DNA of 64,000 bases from Hathewaya proteolytica DSM 3090 (GTDB lineage Bacteria > Bacillota > Clostridia > Clostridiales > Clostridiaceae): the NCBI RefSeq assembly GCF_900142225.1, contig NZ_FRAD01000015.1:12765-76764 (forward strand). Direction: 5' to 3'. A program made the position numbers and the translations under genes. Shown here in pieces: positions 62,970 to 64,000 of this stretch (position 1 is its first letter; each line of letters opens with the position of its first letter). A model generated the notes under the pieces. It had not been told where the DNA came from, made no database searches, and worked only from the letters and a program-made list of their open reading frames with translations.

Positions 62970-63683
62970 TTATAGTATTATTTTTAAAGCCACAAGAATC
63001 GTCATTATTGCAAAAAAGATAAACCAACTTTTCCTATTGCCAAAATTAACTGTCCACCCTATACCTATTCGCTTTTCCACTATCCAAGCAGGATCCTTTG
63101 GATTAAAATACATTTCACCTAAAAACCACTTATCATCGTCGTCTTTGTATAGCTCATCATCTTCTTCATCTGAACTAATATGCTTACCTCCTTGTCCAAT
63201 CTTAATCAATTGGATTAAAAAAATGAGTGTTATCACTGCTACAAGTATATTTAAGTTATTATACAAAGACAATAAGTTAGAGTTATACAGTAATTCCAAT
63301 TGTTTTATGGATAATAGAATCATCATACAGATTGTAAGAACAAAAATAAAAATCGAATTTACTCTTCTAAATTTCTTTTTTCTTATAACCGCCTTTTCAA
63401 TGCATCCACTATTCAAATCTGGCTTTGCCTTAATTATGATGTAATTTATAAAGCACATGAACATCCAAGATATAACTTCAGTTTCCAATTCTTTAGAAGA
63501 ATAGTTGCCAAAAAATACTATAGAGTTGAATGTAATGAAAACCAGTACAAACACTGTAGATACTATTATTCTGTACTTCTTTTTTAAAGACTTTATCTGC
63601 TTATTGTCCATATATTCCTTAGGCAATCTTATACCAAAGCATATGCCATTATTAGAAGCTCTGTCTGTAAAAAAGGATATCAT
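62970..63683 (-). CDS. DUF5808 membrane protein, probably 5'-truncated by an IS element
   Basis: About 237 residues from MISFFTDRASNNGICFG. The frame continues 19 codons further, but those lie in the IS right end. It has three to four membrane segments (near 50-68, 75-93, 120-140, 150-175) and a C-terminal DUF5808 signature (DKWFLGEMYFNPKDPAWIVEKR ... IGIGWTVNFGNRKSW). Homologues usually carry an N-terminal TM before the 'FGIRLPKEYM' region, which is missing here. The native start therefore probably lies beyond the element. Confidence 0.65.
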   Translation of the reverse strand: MISFFTDRASNNGICFGIRLPKEYMDNKQIKSLKKKYRIIVSTVFVLVFITFNSIVFFGNYSSKELETEVISWMFMCFINYIIIKAKPDLNSGCIEKAVIRKKKFRRVNSIFIFVLTICMMILLSIKQLELLYNSNLLSLYNNLNILVAVITLIFLIQLIKIGQGGKHISSDEEDDELYKDDDDKWFLGEMYFNPKDPAWIVEKRIGIGWTVNFGNRKSWFIFFAIMTILVALKIIL

Positions 63684-63685
63684 AT

Positions 63686-64000
63686 GTGAACTTACCCCAC
63701 CCACAAGGGGATGGGGCTTCCTGCTTCTTCGACCTCGCAATCTACTATCTCCACAGGCTTGATTCCGATAGTTCCTACCGTATTTATTACAGGATTACGC
63801 CACCTCTATTTTTAGTTCTTTTAATCCTTGCTTTAGAATATTCTTACTTGCATTAGCATCTCTATCATGTATGCTATGGCATTTAGGACATACCCATTTC
63901 CTTATATTTAAGTCCTTAACTTCTGCATTTTGGTAGCCACATACTGAACATAATTGGCTTGAAGGGTAGAAGGTATCTATTTTGTGTACAGTTCTACCAT
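63686..64000 (-). mobile_element. Right end of an IS200/IS605-family element with tnpB
   Basis: The minus-strand sequence after the tnpB stop runs through an unstructured tail to the subterminal hairpin CCCCATCCC / GGGTGGGG (about 63695-63716) and then GTTCAC at 63686-63691, the usual right-end layout of IS605/TnpB elements. The left part lies beyond the window, so element length and whether tnpA is present are unknown. Confidence 0.8.
63795..64000 (-). CDS. tnpB: TnpB/IS605 OrfB-like RNA-guided nuclease, C-terminal part
   Basis: 67 residues visible before the window edge. They contain the zinc ribbon CSVCGYQNAEVKDLN ... VCPKC and the last RuvC acidic motif in HDRDANASKN, then the short basic tail ending LKELKIEVA. 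TnpB proteins are guided by an RNA from the right end of their element. The 3' flank shows a terminal hairpin. N-terminal two thirds not in the window. Confidence 0.9.
   Translation of the reverse strand, partial: GRTVHKIDTFYPSSQLCSVCGYQNAEVKDLNIRKWVCPKCHSIHDRDANASKNILKQGLKELKIEVA

Noticed and set aside
63684..63740. N-terminal 19 residues of the DUF5808 frame (Arg-rich)
   Set aside because: They come from the IS200/IS605 right end and begin at a TTG without a ribosome binding site.
1..64000. tRNA or rRNA genes
   Set aside because: I looked for cloverleaf and rRNA-like stretches in the gaps and saw none. A tRNAscan and Rfam run would be decisive.

Overview
The window is AT-rich, tightly packed DNA of a clostridial kind (Firmicutes, most likely Clostridiaceae). 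The evidence is the gene order trigger factor - clpP - clpX - lon - engB, a separate pyrI beside pyrB, pyrDB/pyrK of the NAD-dependent type, pyruvate formate-lyase with its activase, a complete anaerobic cobalamin pathway, strong GGAGG ribosome binding sites, and several Cys-rich or Asn-rich small proteins. I cannot name the species. Most genes lie on the minus strand, so operons below read from high to low coordinates.

Region by region. (1) 1-5.7 kb: an exopolysaccharide/capsule operon (Wzz-like chain-length regulator, BY-kinase, PHP phosphatase, sugar-phosphate transferase, epimerase, two family 2 glycosyltransferases, the last cut by the window edge). It is interrupted by a 495-nt non-coding stretch with diverged repeats. 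(2) 5.9-10.3 kb: small conserved proteins, a divergent cis-prenyltransferase, a 36-residue Cys-rich peptide, an SDR reductase, a plus-strand 2[4Fe-4S] ferredoxin, a YitT membrane protein and a DUF1450 protein. (3) 10.3-26.4 kb: two cobalamin operons. A riboswitch-controlled 14-gene operon (cbiK-P-B, cobD, cbiA-C-D-E-T-L-F-G-H-J) builds the corrin ring and aminopropanol arm. A promoter-driven cobT-cobC-cobU-cobS operon attaches the lower ligand. (4) 26.5-33.1 kb: 5-formyl-THF cyclo-ligase, glyA, a polysaccharide deacetylase, trmB, a site-2 protease family protein and two envelope proteins. (5) 33.2-36.3 kb: a Fur/PerR regulator on plus, then four minus-strand genes for an Asn/Met/Gly-repeat protein, two paralogous Cys-rich membrane proteins and a protein built on Cys-Cys-Asn-Pro repeats.

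(6) 36.5-43.1 kb: engB, lon, clpX, clpP, tig, a protein quality-control block. (7) 43.3-47.3 kb: a membrane-anchored unknown, and pflB-pflA on plus. (8) 47.3-52.5 kb: pyrB-I-C-F-K-D for UMP synthesis, with a PyrR-type RNA motif just upstream of the pyrB ribosome binding site. (9) 52.7-58 kb: a lytic transglycosylase and an amidase on plus, then a response regulator - sensor kinase - lipoprotein operon on minus. (10) 58.1-62.9 kb on plus: two DegT-family sugar aminotransferases and a second, Lon-like AAA+ protease. (11) 63-64 kb: a DUF5808 membrane protein whose 5' end abuts the right end of an IS200/IS605-type element carrying tnpB, cut by the window edge.

For many genes the longest open frame runs past the likely start. 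I chose starts by ribosome binding site and family N-terminus and say so. The least explained parts are the Cys-rich/Asn-rich cluster at 33.7-36.3 kb with its mini relative at 7.5 kb, the repeat-bearing gap in the polysaccharide operon, and several dyad-symmetric sites at promoters.
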